NCBI GenBank assembly: GCA_006226775.1
Contig: SBGD01000065.1
Span: 1 to 58,287, forward strand
Direction of reading: 5' to 3'
Length of the DNA: 58,287 nt
DNA from: Paracoccaceae bacterium
GTDB lineage: Bacteria; Pseudomonadota; Alphaproteobacteria; Rhodobacterales; Rhodobacteraceae
Positions 28,560-36,851 of the stretch are shown here, in pieces (position 1 is the stretch's first letter; each line of letters opens with the position of its first letter). The position numbers were made by a program, and so were the translations under genes. The notes below the pieces were generated by a model. That model was not told where the DNA came from, did not search any database, and saw only the letters and a list, made by a program, of their open reading frames with translations.

Positions 28560-29984
28560 ATGGACCATACCGATCTCTATATCAACGGCGCCTGGCGCAA
28601 GACCGAAACGCGCTTCGACGTGATCAACCCCGCCACCGAGGCGGTGCTGGCCTCGGTTGCCTCGGCCGAGATCGCCGATGCCGATGCCGCGCTCGATGCC
28701 GCCGAGGCGGCGATGGCCGACTGGGCGGCGCGCAGCCCGCGCGCGCGCTCGGAGGTGCTGCGCCGCGCCTGGGAGTTGATGACCGCGCGGCTGGAGGATT
28801 TCGCCCGGCTGATCACCCTGGAAAACGGCAAGGCGCGCGCCGATGCCATGGGCGAGGCGACCTATGCCGCCGAGTTCTTTCGCTGGTTCGCCGAGGAGGC
28901 GGTGCGCGCCGATGGCCTGCTCACCCATGCCCCGGCCTCGGGCGCGCGCATCCTCGTGCAGCACAAGCCCGCCGGGCTTGCGGTGCTGATCACGCCCTGG
29001 AACTACCCCGCCGCCATGGGCACCCGCAAGATCGCCCCGGCGCTGGCCGCGGGCTGCGGCGTGATCATCAAGCCCGCCTCGGAGACGCCGCTGACCATGC
29101 TGGCGCTGATGCCGCTTCTCGAAGAGGCCGGCGTGCCGCCGGGGCTGGTCAACGTGCTGCCCTCGCGCCGGACCGGCGCGCTGGTCGATCACATGCTGCA
29201 TGATCCGCGGGTGCGGGTGGTCAGCTTCACCGGCTCGACCGGGGTGGGCCGCAAGCTGCTGAAAGGCGCCGCCGACCAGGTGCTGAAACCGGCGATGGAA
29301 CTGGGCGGCAATGCGCCCTGTATCGTCTTCGAGGATGCCGAGATGGAGACCGCCGTCGAGGGCACCATGCTGGCCAAGATGCGCAATCTCGGCGAGGCCT
29401 GCACCGCCGCCAACCGCATCTATGTCCATGCCGACATTGCCGAGGAGTTCACCCGGCGGCTGACCGGGCGGATGGCGGCGCTGAAGCTGGGCGATGGCAG
29501 CGACCCGGATGTCGATGTCGGCCCGCTGGTCAATGCCGAAACCCGCGACAAGGTGGCCGCTTTCGTCGCCGACGCGGTGGCCAGGGGCGCCCGGGTCGAA
29601 TGCGGCGGCACCACGCCCGAAGGCCCGGGGTTTTTCTACCCGCCGACGGTGCTGTCGAACGTGCCCGAGACCGCCGAGTGCGTGCATGACGAGATCTTCG
29701 GCCCGGTCGCCGCGATCCAGACCTTCACCGACCAGGAAGACGTGATCGCCCGTGCCAATGCCACCGAATACGGGCTGGTGGCCTATGTCTTCTCGGGCGA
29801 TTTCCGGCGCGCGCTGCAGGTCTGCGAGCGGCTGGATTACGGCATGGTGGGCCTCAACCGCGGGCTGGTCTCGGACCCGGCGGCGCCCTTCGGCGGCACC
29901 AAGCAATCCGGGCTGGGGCGCGAGGGCGGCCACGAGGGGATGCTGGAGTTCATGGAATCGCAATATATCTCGGCCAGCTGGTAA
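28560..29984 (+). CDS. NAD(P)-dependent aldehyde dehydrogenase (succinate-semialdehyde dehydrogenase-like)
   Basis: A 474-residue ALDH-superfamily enzyme that would oxidise an aldehyde to an acid. The general base E247 is in MELGGNAP and the nucleophile C281 in GEACTAANR. Cofactor motifs are TPWNYP (145-150) and FTGSTGVGRKL. It is closest by eye to GabD-like enzymes. It lies in the catabolic operon between the two halves of E2, 18 bases after the lipoyl protein gene. That position suits oxidation of the aldehyde released when E1 cleaves a hydroxyketone or diketone. Substrate is inferred, not shown. Confidence 0.92.
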   Translation: MDHTDLYINGAWRKTETRFDVINPATEAVLASVASAEIADADAALDAAEAAMADWAARSPRARSEVLRRAWELMTARLEDFARLITLENGKARADAMGEATYAAEFFRWFAEEAVRADGLLTHAPASGARILVQHKPAGLAVLITPWNYPAAMGTRKIAPALAAGCGVIIKPASETPLTMLALMPLLEEAGVPPGLVNVLPSRRTGALVDHMLHDPRVRVVSFTGSTGVGRKLLKGAADQVLKPAMELGGNAPCIVFEDAEMETAVEGTMLAKMRNLGEACTAANRIYVHADIAEEFTRRLTGRMAALKLGDGSDPDVDVGPLVNAETRDKVAAFVADAVARGARVECGGTTPEGPGFFYPPTVLSNVPETAECVHDEIFGPVAAIQTFTDQEDVIARANATEYGLVAYVFSGDFRRALQVCERLDYGMVGLNRGLVSDPAAPFGGTKQSGLGREGGHEGMLEFMESQYISASW

Positions 29985-29994
29985 GGAGGCAGAC

Positions 29995-30867
29995 ATGACA
30001 GACGTGATCGCCGCGCCCTCGGTCCGCGCGCTTGCCGCGCAAAAGGGCATCGACCTTGCCACCCTGGCGCGCGAGTTGGGACGCACCACCCTCGCCCGCG
30101 AGGATCTCGAGCGCAGCCCCGAGGCGCCCGCGGGCGACAGCGCCTTGTGGCAGGTCGACCACGGCGCCTTCGGCCCGGTCCGCGAGGAGGCGATGAGCCG
30201 CTTTGCCCGGCTTGCCGCGTCCAACCTGGCCGCCGCCAATGCGCTGATCCCGCAGGTCACCCACCACGACCAGGCCGAGATTGCCGCGCTCGAGGCGTTT
30301 CGCGCGTCCCTGCGCGCCGAGGCCGAGGCGCGCGGCGTCAAGCTTACCGCGCTGGCCTTTCACGTGCTGGCGCTGGCGCGCAGCCTGCGGGCCTTTGCAC
30401 GGTTCAATGCCTCGCTCAGCGCCGATGGCGCGACGCTGGTGCTGAAGGATTACGTGCACATCGGCATTGCCGTCGACACGCCGCACGGGCTGATGGTGCC
30501 GGTGATTCGCGACGTCGACCGCAAGGGGCTGTGGCAGATCGCCCGCGACATCGCCGACCTGGCCGCCCGCGCGCAGGCCCGCAAGATCGCGCCCGACGAG
30601 ATGGGCGGCGCCTCGATGACCGTCTCGTCGCTGGGCGGCATCGGCGGGCTGGGCTTCACGCCGATCGTCAACCCGCCGGAGGTCGCCATCCTCGGCATCA
30701 CCCGCGCGCAGGTCGTGACCCGCTGGGAGGGCGAGACGCCGCGCCCGGTGCCGGTGCTGCCGCTGGATCTGAGCTATGACCACCGCGTCATCAACGGCGC
30801 CGAGGCGGCGCGGTTCATGGCGCATTACGCCGGGCTGCTCGCCGATCCGCGCGGCCTCATGGTGTGA
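29995..30867 (+). CDS. E2-type acyltransferase lacking a lipoyl domain
   Basis: A 290-residue protein made of a peripheral-subunit-binding domain (about 6-40, APSVRALAAQKGIDLATLARELG) joined directly to a 2-oxoacid dehydrogenase acyltransferase domain (about 65-288). The active site is intact: LSYDHRVINGAEAARF with H263 and N267, where Asn is also found in Azotobacter-type pyruvate E2. HIGIAVDTPHGLMVPVIRD is the CoA-side motif. No lipoyl domain exists, so it must use the lipoyl groups of the protein at 27240. aaggaggc precedes ATG 29995. Its end overlaps the convergent ScpB-like gene by 11 bases. Confidence 0.9.
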   Translation: MTDVIAAPSVRALAAQKGIDLATLARELGRTTLAREDLERSPEAPAGDSALWQVDHGAFGPVREEAMSRFARLAASNLAAANALIPQVTHHDQAEIAALEAFRASLRAEAEARGVKLTALAFHVLALARSLRAFARFNASLSADGATLVLKDYVHIGIAVDTPHGLMVPVIRDVDRKGLWQIARDIADLAARAQARKIAPDEMGGASMTVSSLGGIGGLGFTPIVNPPEVAILGITRAQVVTRWEGETPRPVPVLPLDLSYDHRVINGAEAARFMAHYAGLLADPRGLMV

Positions 30868-31480
30868 GCCGGGCGCCCTGCCCCGGCGCGCCGGCGCCGA
30901 TCAGCCCGGCATCTTCCAATTGCTCGCGGTCGGGCAGGTCGTTGAGGCTTTCCAGCCCGAAGGCGGCGAGGAAGGCCTCGGTGGTGACAAAGGTATAGGG
31001 CGCGCCTCGGCGCGGTGCGCGCGGGCCGGTGCCGATCAGCCCGCGGGCATGCAGCCGCCCGATCAGGTCGCGGCTGATCTCCTTGCCGAAGACCTCCTTC
31101 AGCCCCTCGCGCGTGACCGGCTGGTAATAGGCGATGGCGGCCAGCACCGCGGTCTCATAGGATCCGAGGTCGAGCCCGAGGTCGCGCAGGTCCGCCGCCG
31201 CGCGGATCACCGGGCCATAGGCGGGCCGGGTGCGCAGGCCCCAGCCATCGTCGATGCGCGCCACCTCGTAGGGGCGATCGGCAAGGTCGGCGGCCAGGTC
31301 GTCGATCAGAAGGTCGACCGAGACCCCCTGCCCCACCACCCGCGCCAGATCGCGCCGCGCCACCGGCGTGGCCGAGGCAAAGAGCACCGCCTCGATCCGG
31401 CGCATCCATTCGCGCCAGCGCATCTCGGGCGGCAGATCGCCCAGCTCGCGGTCGAAATCTGCGCTGTCCTTCATGGTCAC
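30857..31480 (-). CDS. ScpB-like protein (SMC-ScpAB condensin subunit family)
   Basis: A 207-residue protein with the two winged-helix domains of ScpB: the first at about 25-95 (RIEAVLFASATPVARRDLARVVG), the second at about 105-175 (LGSYETAVLAAIAYYQPVTREGLKEVFGKEISRDLIGRL). Chromosomal ScpB binds ScpA and SMC in condensing DNA. This copy stands beside DUF1403, a tyrosine recombinase remnant and a plasmid-type Rep/Par module, with no smc or scpA, so it may be a replicon-specific paralogue. GTG 31480 overlaps the DUF1403 stop (GTGA); ATG 31474 is the alternative start. Confidence 0.85.
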   Translation of the reverse strand: MTMKDSADFDRELGDLPPEMRWREWMRRIEAVLFASATPVARRDLARVVGQGVSVDLLIDDLAADLADRPYEVARIDDGWGLRTRPAYGPVIRAAADLRDLGLDLGSYETAVLAAIAYYQPVTREGLKEVFGKEISRDLIGRLHARGLIGTGPRAPRRGAPYTFVTTEAFLAAFGLESLNDLPDREQLEDAGLIGAGAPGQGARLTP

Positions 31481-32352
31481 AGACCGTAAAGCCGGAAGGT
31501 GTCGCGCCCGGTCAACTCGCGCACCGCGCCGAGGCCGACCAGCCGGTCGCAGAGCCGCCGCGCCGCCCGGCCCGACATCACCCCGCTCAGCGCCGCCGCC
31601 GCCAGCGCATCGCTGGACAGAAACAGCGCCAGCGCCGGCGCGGCCCCCCGGGCGCGCAGCTTCGGCGCCACCGCGCCCAGCCGCGCGGCGCGGCGGGTCA
31701 GGTCATCGGCCAGGGTCAGGACCTCGCGCACCGCGCCGACAAGCGCGCGGTGGCAGGCGCCTTGCAGGTCGTCGCCGGATTTGCCCAGGTCACGCGCGGT
31801 GAGCCCCAGCGCCAGCAGCGGCAGCACATGCGACCAGCCCAAGCCCCGCGCCAGCGCCGCATCGGCGAGGATCAGCGCCTCGGCCCCGGCCCGCGGCTGA
31901 TCGGCGCGCATCGCCTCGAACACCTGGGCGGCGCGCGCCACCGGCGACCCCTGCCCTGCCGCCAGCCAGGCGGTGATCTGCTCGGGCGCATGATCGGGCA
32001 GCGCGCGGTGCAGTGCCTTGGCCGAGATCGGCCGCTCGACCGCGCGCATCCAGGAAAGACAGACCGCGCCCGCCGGGCCGGGCCGGTCGCCAGGCCGCAG
32101 CAGGTGCACCGCGTCGCGCAGATCCGCCGCCCGCTCGGGCCGTCCGGCGCGGGCCAGCCCCGCCTCGGCCGCCCGGAGTGCCAGCCTTTGACGCAAGAGC
32201 GCCAGCGGCAGATCCGGCGCGCGCAACACCAGGTGCAGATGGCCCAGCGCCGCACCGGCGCCAAAGACCGCATCGCCCTGCGGACCGGGCCGGGCGATCC
32301 AGTCGGGCAGAGGCGGCAGGGCCTCGGGGAAAGCGGGCGGAGCATATGTCAT
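31477..32352 (-). CDS. DUF1403 family protein
   Basis: A 291-residue mostly helical protein of the DUF1403 family, which I know from rhizobial and roseobacter plasmids next to scpB-like and integrase genes. Ala/Leu/Arg-rich helices cover most of it. The C-terminus SGRAARRLCDRLVGLGAVRELT, followed by GRDTFRLYGL, looks like a winged-helix with wing, so DNA binding is possible. It is coupled to the ScpB-like gene by a GTGA overlap. ATG 32352 was chosen; in-frame starts at 32370 and 32388 are possible, and none has a strong ribosome site. Biochemical role unknown. Confidence 0.8.
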   Translation of the reverse strand: MTYAPPAFPEALPPLPDWIARPGPQGDAVFGAGAALGHLHLVLRAPDLPLALLRQRLALRAAEAGLARAGRPERAADLRDAVHLLRPGDRPGPAGAVCLSWMRAVERPISAKALHRALPDHAPEQITAWLAAGQGSPVARAAQVFEAMRADQPRAGAEALILADAALARGLGWSHVLPLLALGLTARDLGKSGDDLQGACHRALVGAVREVLTLADDLTRRAARLGAVAPKLRARGAAPALALFLSSDALAAAALSGVMSGRAARRLCDRLVGLGAVRELTGRDTFRLYGL

Positions 32353-32475
32353 CCCACTAGGATAGCGCATGGCGGCGCTTTGTGCCACAATATACTGTGC
32401 GCAGCGCCGCCCTGCTGTGGTTTTCGTGACGTCCGATAATTGCCAGGGCCGCGCAGGGGCGCTAGGCTGGTCGGC

Positions 32476-33285
32476 ATGAGCGCTTCACCCGATCCTCCCG
32501 CCGCCTCTGCCCGCAACACGCGCAAGGCCTACGCCGCCGACTGGGCGCATTTCACCCGCTGGTGCCGGATGCAGGGCGAGGCGCCGCTACCGCCGCGCCC
32601 CGATCTGATCGCGCGCTACCTCGCCGCGCTGGCCGCGCCCCCGCGCCCGCTGTCACGCGCCACGATCGAGCGGCGGCTCTCGGGCCTGGCCTGGAACCTC
32701 GCGCAGCGCGGCCTGCCGCTGGACCGCGGCGCGCCGGAGATTGCCGCCACCCTGCACGAGATCCGCCGCGCGCTCGACCGCCCGCCCGCGCGCAAGGAAG
32801 CGATCACGGACGCTGAGGTCCGCGCCATGGCGGGGACTCTGGCCTATGACCTGCGCGGGTTGCGCGACCGGGCGATCCTGTTGATCGGCCATGCCGCCGG
32901 GCTGCGGCGCTCCGAGATCGTCGGCCTTGACCTGCGCCAGGCCGAGGCTGCCGATGCGCAGGGCTGGGTCGAGATCGGCGCCACCGGCCTGCTGCTGCAC
33001 CTGGCCGGCGGGCGCGAGGTTTCGATCCCGCGCGAAGCGGTGAAAGCCACCTGCCCGGTCGAGACGCTCGAGCGCTGGCTGGGCTTTGCCCAGATCACCG
33101 CCGGCCCGGTGTTCCGCCGCACCACCCGCGACGGCAAGCGGGTGATGCCGGGGCGGCTGAACGACCGGCATGTCGCCCGGCTGGTCAAGAAGACGGTGCT
33201 GGCCTCGGGCATCCGCGCCGACCTGGCCGAGCCCGAGCGGCTGGCGCTGTTCTCGGGCCAGTCCCTGCGGGCAAGAAGGCGCTGA
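32476..33285 (+). pseudogene. Tyrosine recombinase, C-terminally truncated
   Basis: A 269-residue XerC/D-like integrase with a SAM-like N-terminal core-binding domain (about 10-105) and most of the catalytic domain. The first catalytic Arg is R144 (AAGLRRSEIVGL). The frame ends at LFSGQSLRARRR. In relatives this box reads GHSLRAG and is followed by about 50 residues carrying the His/Trp and the Tyr nucleophile. Here the box His is Gln262 and everything after R265 is missing, so strand cleavage is not expected. It is divergent from DUF1403. The reading frame stops 9 bases before a palindrome copy. Probably a decayed gene; a DNA-binding-only role remains possible. Confidence 0.8.
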
Positions 33286-33293
33286 GCGGCGAA

Positions 33294-33311
33294 AATTGCC
33301 CATGGGCAATT
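33294..33311. promoter_or_regulatory. Candidate parS site (palindrome copy 2)
   Basis: AATTGCCCATGGGCAATT, an 18-bp perfect palindrome, between the broken recombinase and the convergent sensor-kinase gene, 3.7 kb upstream of parA. Same 14-bp core as the copies at 27528, 39231 and 39290. Confidence 0.55.
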
Positions 33312-33316
33312 CCGGC

Positions 33317-35287
33317 TCAGGGTCCGGCCCGGTCCGGCTCCGCCAGCGGCAGCCAGACGGTGAATTCCGCGCCGCCGCGCGCCCGGTTGCGGACACTGAT
33401 GAGGCCCCCCGCCCGCTGGATCAGGGTCTGCGAGATCGACAGGCCCAGCCCGGTGCCCTCGCCCCGCTTGGTGGTGAAGAAGGGATCGAAGACGCTGTTG
33501 CGCACCGCCTCGGGCACCCCTGGCCCGGTGTCGGACACCCGCAGGCAGACGCCCGCCGCGCCGTCGCGCTCCTCTTCGCGCAGGCCGAGGGTCAGGCGCC
33601 CGCCCTGCCCCATCGCCTGAACCGCGTTGACGATCAGGTTGACGACCACCTGCTGCATCTCGCCCGGCGCAATCGCGACCGGCGGCACCGGCTCCAGCTG
33701 GGTTGCGACCGTCACCTCGGCCTTGCCGATCACGTGGTCGACCAGCACCAGGCAATCCTCGACCACCGATGCCAGGTCGGCGCCGCCATCAAGCGCCTCC
33801 ATCTCGCCGGGGGCGGCGAATTTCAACAGCTTGCCGACAATGGCCTGGATGCGCCCGACCTGGGCATCGATGAGGTTCAACTCGGTCTCGACCGGCTGCG
33901 CCGCCTCGCCCAGCAATTCGCGCACCAGGTCGAGATTGCCCTGGATCACCGCCACCGGGTTGTTGATCTCATGCGCGACCCCGGCGGTGATCTCGCCGAT
34001 CGAGGCCAGTTTCTCGCTCATCACCAACTGCCGGAAGGTCTGTTCCAGCTTGGCATTGGCCGCGCGCAGTTCGGCGGTGCGCGCATCAACACGGGTGTTG
34101 AGCTGGTCGGCATGATCGCGCAGCCGCCGGTCGCGGTCCTGCACCTGGTCGAGCAGGTCGTCGAGATGGCCGGCCACGGCGGCAATCTCGTCGCGCCGTT
34201 TCATCGGGCCGAGGCGGGCGGAAAGATCGCCCTGCCCGACCCGCGCCATGGTCTGGGTCATGCGTTCCAGCGGCGCGAAGATCCCCCCCGCCATCCACAG
34301 AAACACCGGCGCCGAGAGCAGGAGCACCGCGAAAAAGGCGCCGAGGCTCCACAGCAGGGCGGCGCGTTTGGCGGCGGTGAAGGGCGCCTCGAGAAAGCCG
34401 ACATAGAGCATCCCGACCCGCGCGCCGAAGCTGTCGCTCAGCGGCATGTAGGCGGAAATATACCAGTCGTTCACCACGAAGGCCCGGTCGAGCCAGGTCT
34501 GGCCCTGCCCCAGCACCGCGCCGCGCACCGCCGCCGAGACCCGCGTGCCCAGCGCGCGCACATCCTCGAACAGCCGGACATTGGTGCTGATCCGCACATC
34601 GTCCAGAAACAGCGTCGCCGTGCCCTGCCGCGCGCCGCCGGTGACGGCGTTGAGGTAGACCAGCGCGTTGATCTCGTCGATGAACCCGAGGTTGCGGTTG
34701 AGCAGGATGCCGCCCACCAACACGCCCTCGTGCCCGGGCAGCGTCACCGGGCTGGCCGAATGCACCACCATGCCGCGGTCTTCGACCTCGCGCATTGTGG
34801 GCACCGCGGCCTCGGTGGCGATCAGCGGAATGCGCGCCTGTGCGGCCAGGTCGCCGGGCAGCGCGGCGAGCCTCTCGGCGGGGAAGATGTCGATGCGGGT
34901 CTCGGGCCGGGCCAGCCCGGCGGCGATCACCGGCCAGCGCGCGGCTTCCGGCTCGGCCCTCTCGCGGGGCAGGTAGTAGAGAAAATCGAGCCCCAGCGCC
35001 GCCTGCCGCGCTCGGAAGAAAGCGGCGGGCTCACCCGCTTGCAGCACCTCGGCGAAGGCCACCGATCCGGCCAGCCCGTGCAATTCCTCGCCGGTGCCGG
35101 TCATCAGGCGGTTGAGGTATTGCTCGGCGATCCGCAGGTCGCTTTCGACATTGGCGATCAGCACCTTGTCGTAATCCGCGCTCCAGCGGGTGACACCCAG
35201 CACCAGCACAAGCGGCATCAGCACGATCAGCGGCGCCAGCGCCAGGATCAGCAGGCGCAGCCGCACGGATTCCATCGGGGATGTCAT
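33317..35287 (-). CDS. Membrane sensor histidine kinase (double-Cache, HAMP, HisKA, HATPase)
   Basis: A 656-residue sensor kinase. Membrane helix one is at about 11-32. A periplasmic Cache-like sensor (about 33-305) contains IARPLI-like and SASPVTLPGHEGVLVGGILL stretches. Helix two is at about 312-333, then HAMP (335-390) and a coiled coil. The H-box GVAHEINNP has phospho-acceptor H439. The ATPase has N-box NLIVNAVQAMG, G1 SDTGPGVP, F-box DPFFTTK and G2 GTGLGLSIS. No receiver domain. The nearest response regulator gene is at 56172 at the end of the formate dehydrogenase operon, a plausible partner although 21 kb away. ATG 35287 was taken; an internal ATG at 35275 is possible. Confidence 0.88.
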   Translation of the reverse strand: MTSPMESVRLRLLILALAPLIVLMPLVLVLGVTRWSADYDKVLIANVESDLRIAEQYLNRLMTGTGEELHGLAGSVAFAEVLQAGEPAAFFRARQAALGLDFLYYLPRERAEPEAARWPVIAAGLARPETRIDIFPAERLAALPGDLAAQARIPLIATEAAVPTMREVEDRGMVVHSASPVTLPGHEGVLVGGILLNRNLGFIDEINALVYLNAVTGGARQGTATLFLDDVRISTNVRLFEDVRALGTRVSAAVRGAVLGQGQTWLDRAFVVNDWYISAYMPLSDSFGARVGMLYVGFLEAPFTAAKRAALLWSLGAFFAVLLLSAPVFLWMAGGIFAPLERMTQTMARVGQGDLSARLGPMKRRDEIAAVAGHLDDLLDQVQDRDRRLRDHADQLNTRVDARTAELRAANAKLEQTFRQLVMSEKLASIGEITAGVAHEINNPVAVIQGNLDLVRELLGEAAQPVETELNLIDAQVGRIQAIVGKLLKFAAPGEMEALDGGADLASVVEDCLVLVDHVIGKAEVTVATQLEPVPPVAIAPGEMQQVVVNLIVNAVQAMGQGGRLTLGLREEERDGAAGVCLRVSDTGPGVPEAVRNSVFDPFFTTKRGEGTGLGLSISQTLIQRAGGLISVRNRARGGAEFTVWLPLAEPDRAGP

Positions 35288-35388
35288 ACGCCGACCCTAG
35301 CGAGGGCGCGCGGGGCTGTCACGCCGGACGCCCGCGCGAGATGAGCCCGGCCGGGAGGGGCGGGAACAGGGCGCCCTGCCCTGTCGGC

Positions 35389-36408
35389 TCAGATCGGGTT
35401 CTTCTCGGCAAAGCTGCGGAAGAACGCCAGGAACGCCCGGTCGGGATCGCGCGCCGGCTCCTTGCCCTTGGCCCAGTCGCGCCATTCGCCCTCGACGTGA
35501 TAGATGTCATAGCCGGGATGGCGCAGCCGCGCGGTCTCGTAGGTTTCCGAGCGCAGCGCCTCGCCCCGCGATTGCAGCCAGACCGGCCGCGGCTTGGCCT
35601 CGGGCACCAAGGGCTCGTCCTTGCCGGTCATCCGCGCCTTGCGCCCGACCTTGGAAAAGGTCAGTTCCCGCTCGGCCTGGGCACTTGTGCCGCTGTCCTT
35701 GCGCCACCAGCGCAGCTCGACATGGGTCACGCGGCGGCCGGTCTTGATCGGCTCGATCTCGACCATGTAGTCGCTCAGCGCATTGACCTCGACCACCGCC
35801 GGATCGATCGCCCGCAGCTTGAGGTTCGACCACGACGTCAGTTTGCCCTTGGCCACGCCGAGGATGCCGCGCAGGTCATCGAGGCTGAAGCGTTCCGACG
35901 AGCGATACCGCAGGTTCCCGCGCTTCTGGATCATCTCGTAAAGCGTCAGCGCGTATTTCGACGACAGCGCGAACATCACCTCGCGTTGCAGCCGCGCAAA
36001 GACCGTGCTGTCCTTGATGATCCGCCGCAGCCGCTGCGGGATCTCGTATTCCAGAAGCCCGTCGCGCCGCGTCGTCTCGATATTGCCGCCCAGAAGCTGC
36101 ACCCGCTCGATCGCCTCCTCGCCGTCGCGCGTCACCCGTACCTTGACGATCGACGACATCAGACGCTCGACGCTTTCGCCGACCCGGTCGTTGGAATTGT
36201 GCGAGCCGCGCAGGTCGGCCTTGGCGATCACATGGGTCACCGGCTTGTCGATGGCGTCCCAGGCGTTTTCCAGAAGCTGGTTGTAGATCCGCCGGTCGGC
36301 CAGGGTCAGCGGCGTGACCTCGACAAGGTCGACCAGCTCCCCGGGCTTGACGAGGCTTTCGGCATTTGGCCGCGCCTCGATGGTGCGGTATGGTTTTCCT
36401 GTGGCCAC
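35389..36408 (-). CDS. Plasmid-type replication initiator (Rep_3 / RepB-like winged-helix initiator)
   Basis: A 339-residue initiator with tandem winged-helix domains. The first (about 30-170) opens with LVEVTPLTLADRRIYNQLLENAW. The second (about 180-270) contains EVMFALSSKYALTLYEMIQKRG, ERFSLDDLRGILGV and LKLRAIDPAVVEVN, typical of Rep_3 iteron-binding initiators. The C-terminal 80 residues are charged. Translation begins at GTG 36408. It is transcribed away from a 620-bp region full of iterons and opposite to parAB, the classic layout of an iteron plasmid. Overlapping inverted iteron half-sites next to its start suggest autoregulation. The exact replicon type within Rhodobacterales is not assigned. 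Confidence 0.85.
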   Translation of the reverse strand: MATGKPYRTIEARPNAESLVKPGELVDLVEVTPLTLADRRIYNQLLENAWDAIDKPVTHVIAKADLRGSHNSNDRVGESVERLMSSIVKVRVTRDGEEAIERVQLLGGNIETTRRDGLLEYEIPQRLRRIIKDSTVFARLQREVMFALSSKYALTLYEMIQKRGNLRYRSSERFSLDDLRGILGVAKGKLTSWSNLKLRAIDPAVVEVNALSDYMVEIEPIKTGRRVTHVELRWWRKDSGTSAQAERELTFSKVGRKARMTGKDEPLVPEAKPRPVWLQSRGEALRSETYETARLRHPGYDIYHVEGEWRDWAKGKEPARDPDRAFLAFFRSFAEKNPI

Positions 36409-36426
36409 TTGCGTTACCTGACTGCT

Positions 36427-36440
36427 CTTACTTTTGTAGG
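36427..36440 (-). promoter_or_regulatory. Inverted iteron half-site at the rep start
   Basis: The minus-strand sequence caaaagtaag (36436-36427) resembles the iteron core cgaaacgtaag and lies about 20 bases upstream of the rep GTG. A degenerate forward copy, gggcgtaaggtatc, follows at 36446. Iteron-type initiators commonly bind such inverted half-sites as dimers to repress their own gene. Confidence 0.5.
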
Positions 36441-36480
36441 CCTTCGGGCGTAAGGTATCAAAGCCCGGCCCCCGCGTCCA

Positions 36481-36693
36481 TCACCCGAAACGTAAGGTTT
36501 GAGACCGGGGATCGCGGAGGGGTGATTCGCAACGCCCTGCCCTGCAAGGCTTTTTTCCGCGGTTTTTCCGCCCTGTGGCCCTCACCCGAAACGTAAGGTT
36601 TGAGCCCCGCCCGATTCGTAAGTCGAGCCGCCCCGAAGCGTAAGTCTTGCCATCCCCAAGCGTAGGCCAAGCCGTCCCGATAGGTAAGCGCAG
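36481..36693 (+). repeat. Iteron array
   Basis: Two identical 23-bp copies (tca + cccgaaacgtaaggtttgag) lie at 36481-36503 and 36582-36604. Four degenerate copies with the core cccga-NNcGTAaG follow, starting at 36610, 36632, 36654 and 36676, an exact 22-bp spacing that puts them on the same helical face. This is the expected binding array for a Rep_3 initiator. Confidence 0.85.
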
Positions 36694-36822
36694 GGGAGAA
36701 AAGCCCAAGGCTTCCAAGGGATTGTCCGGGCCGAACAGGGAATCCTAGAATCCAGAACATAGGGGTTTTTCATTTTTGGGTTTCGGGGGAGGTTTGCCCC
36801 CAAGAGACCGGCGCGCTTAAAG

Positions 36823-36851
36823 CCCCGAAGCGTTACACTTACTTTTGGGGT
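36823..36851. promoter_or_regulatory. Head-to-head iteron pair upstream of parA
   Basis: A forward degenerate iteron cccgaagcgttac (36824-36836) faces an inverted one (ccccaaaagtaag on the minus strand, 36850-36838). The pair lies about 180 bp upstream of parA. It mirrors the half-site next to rep and may let the initiator also repress parAB, or mark the origin boundary. Confidence 0.5.

Noticed and set aside
26865-30341. 1158-codon open frame opposite the E2 and ALDH genes
   Set aside because: Antisense shadow with Gly/Arg/His-rich sequence and no recognisable fold.
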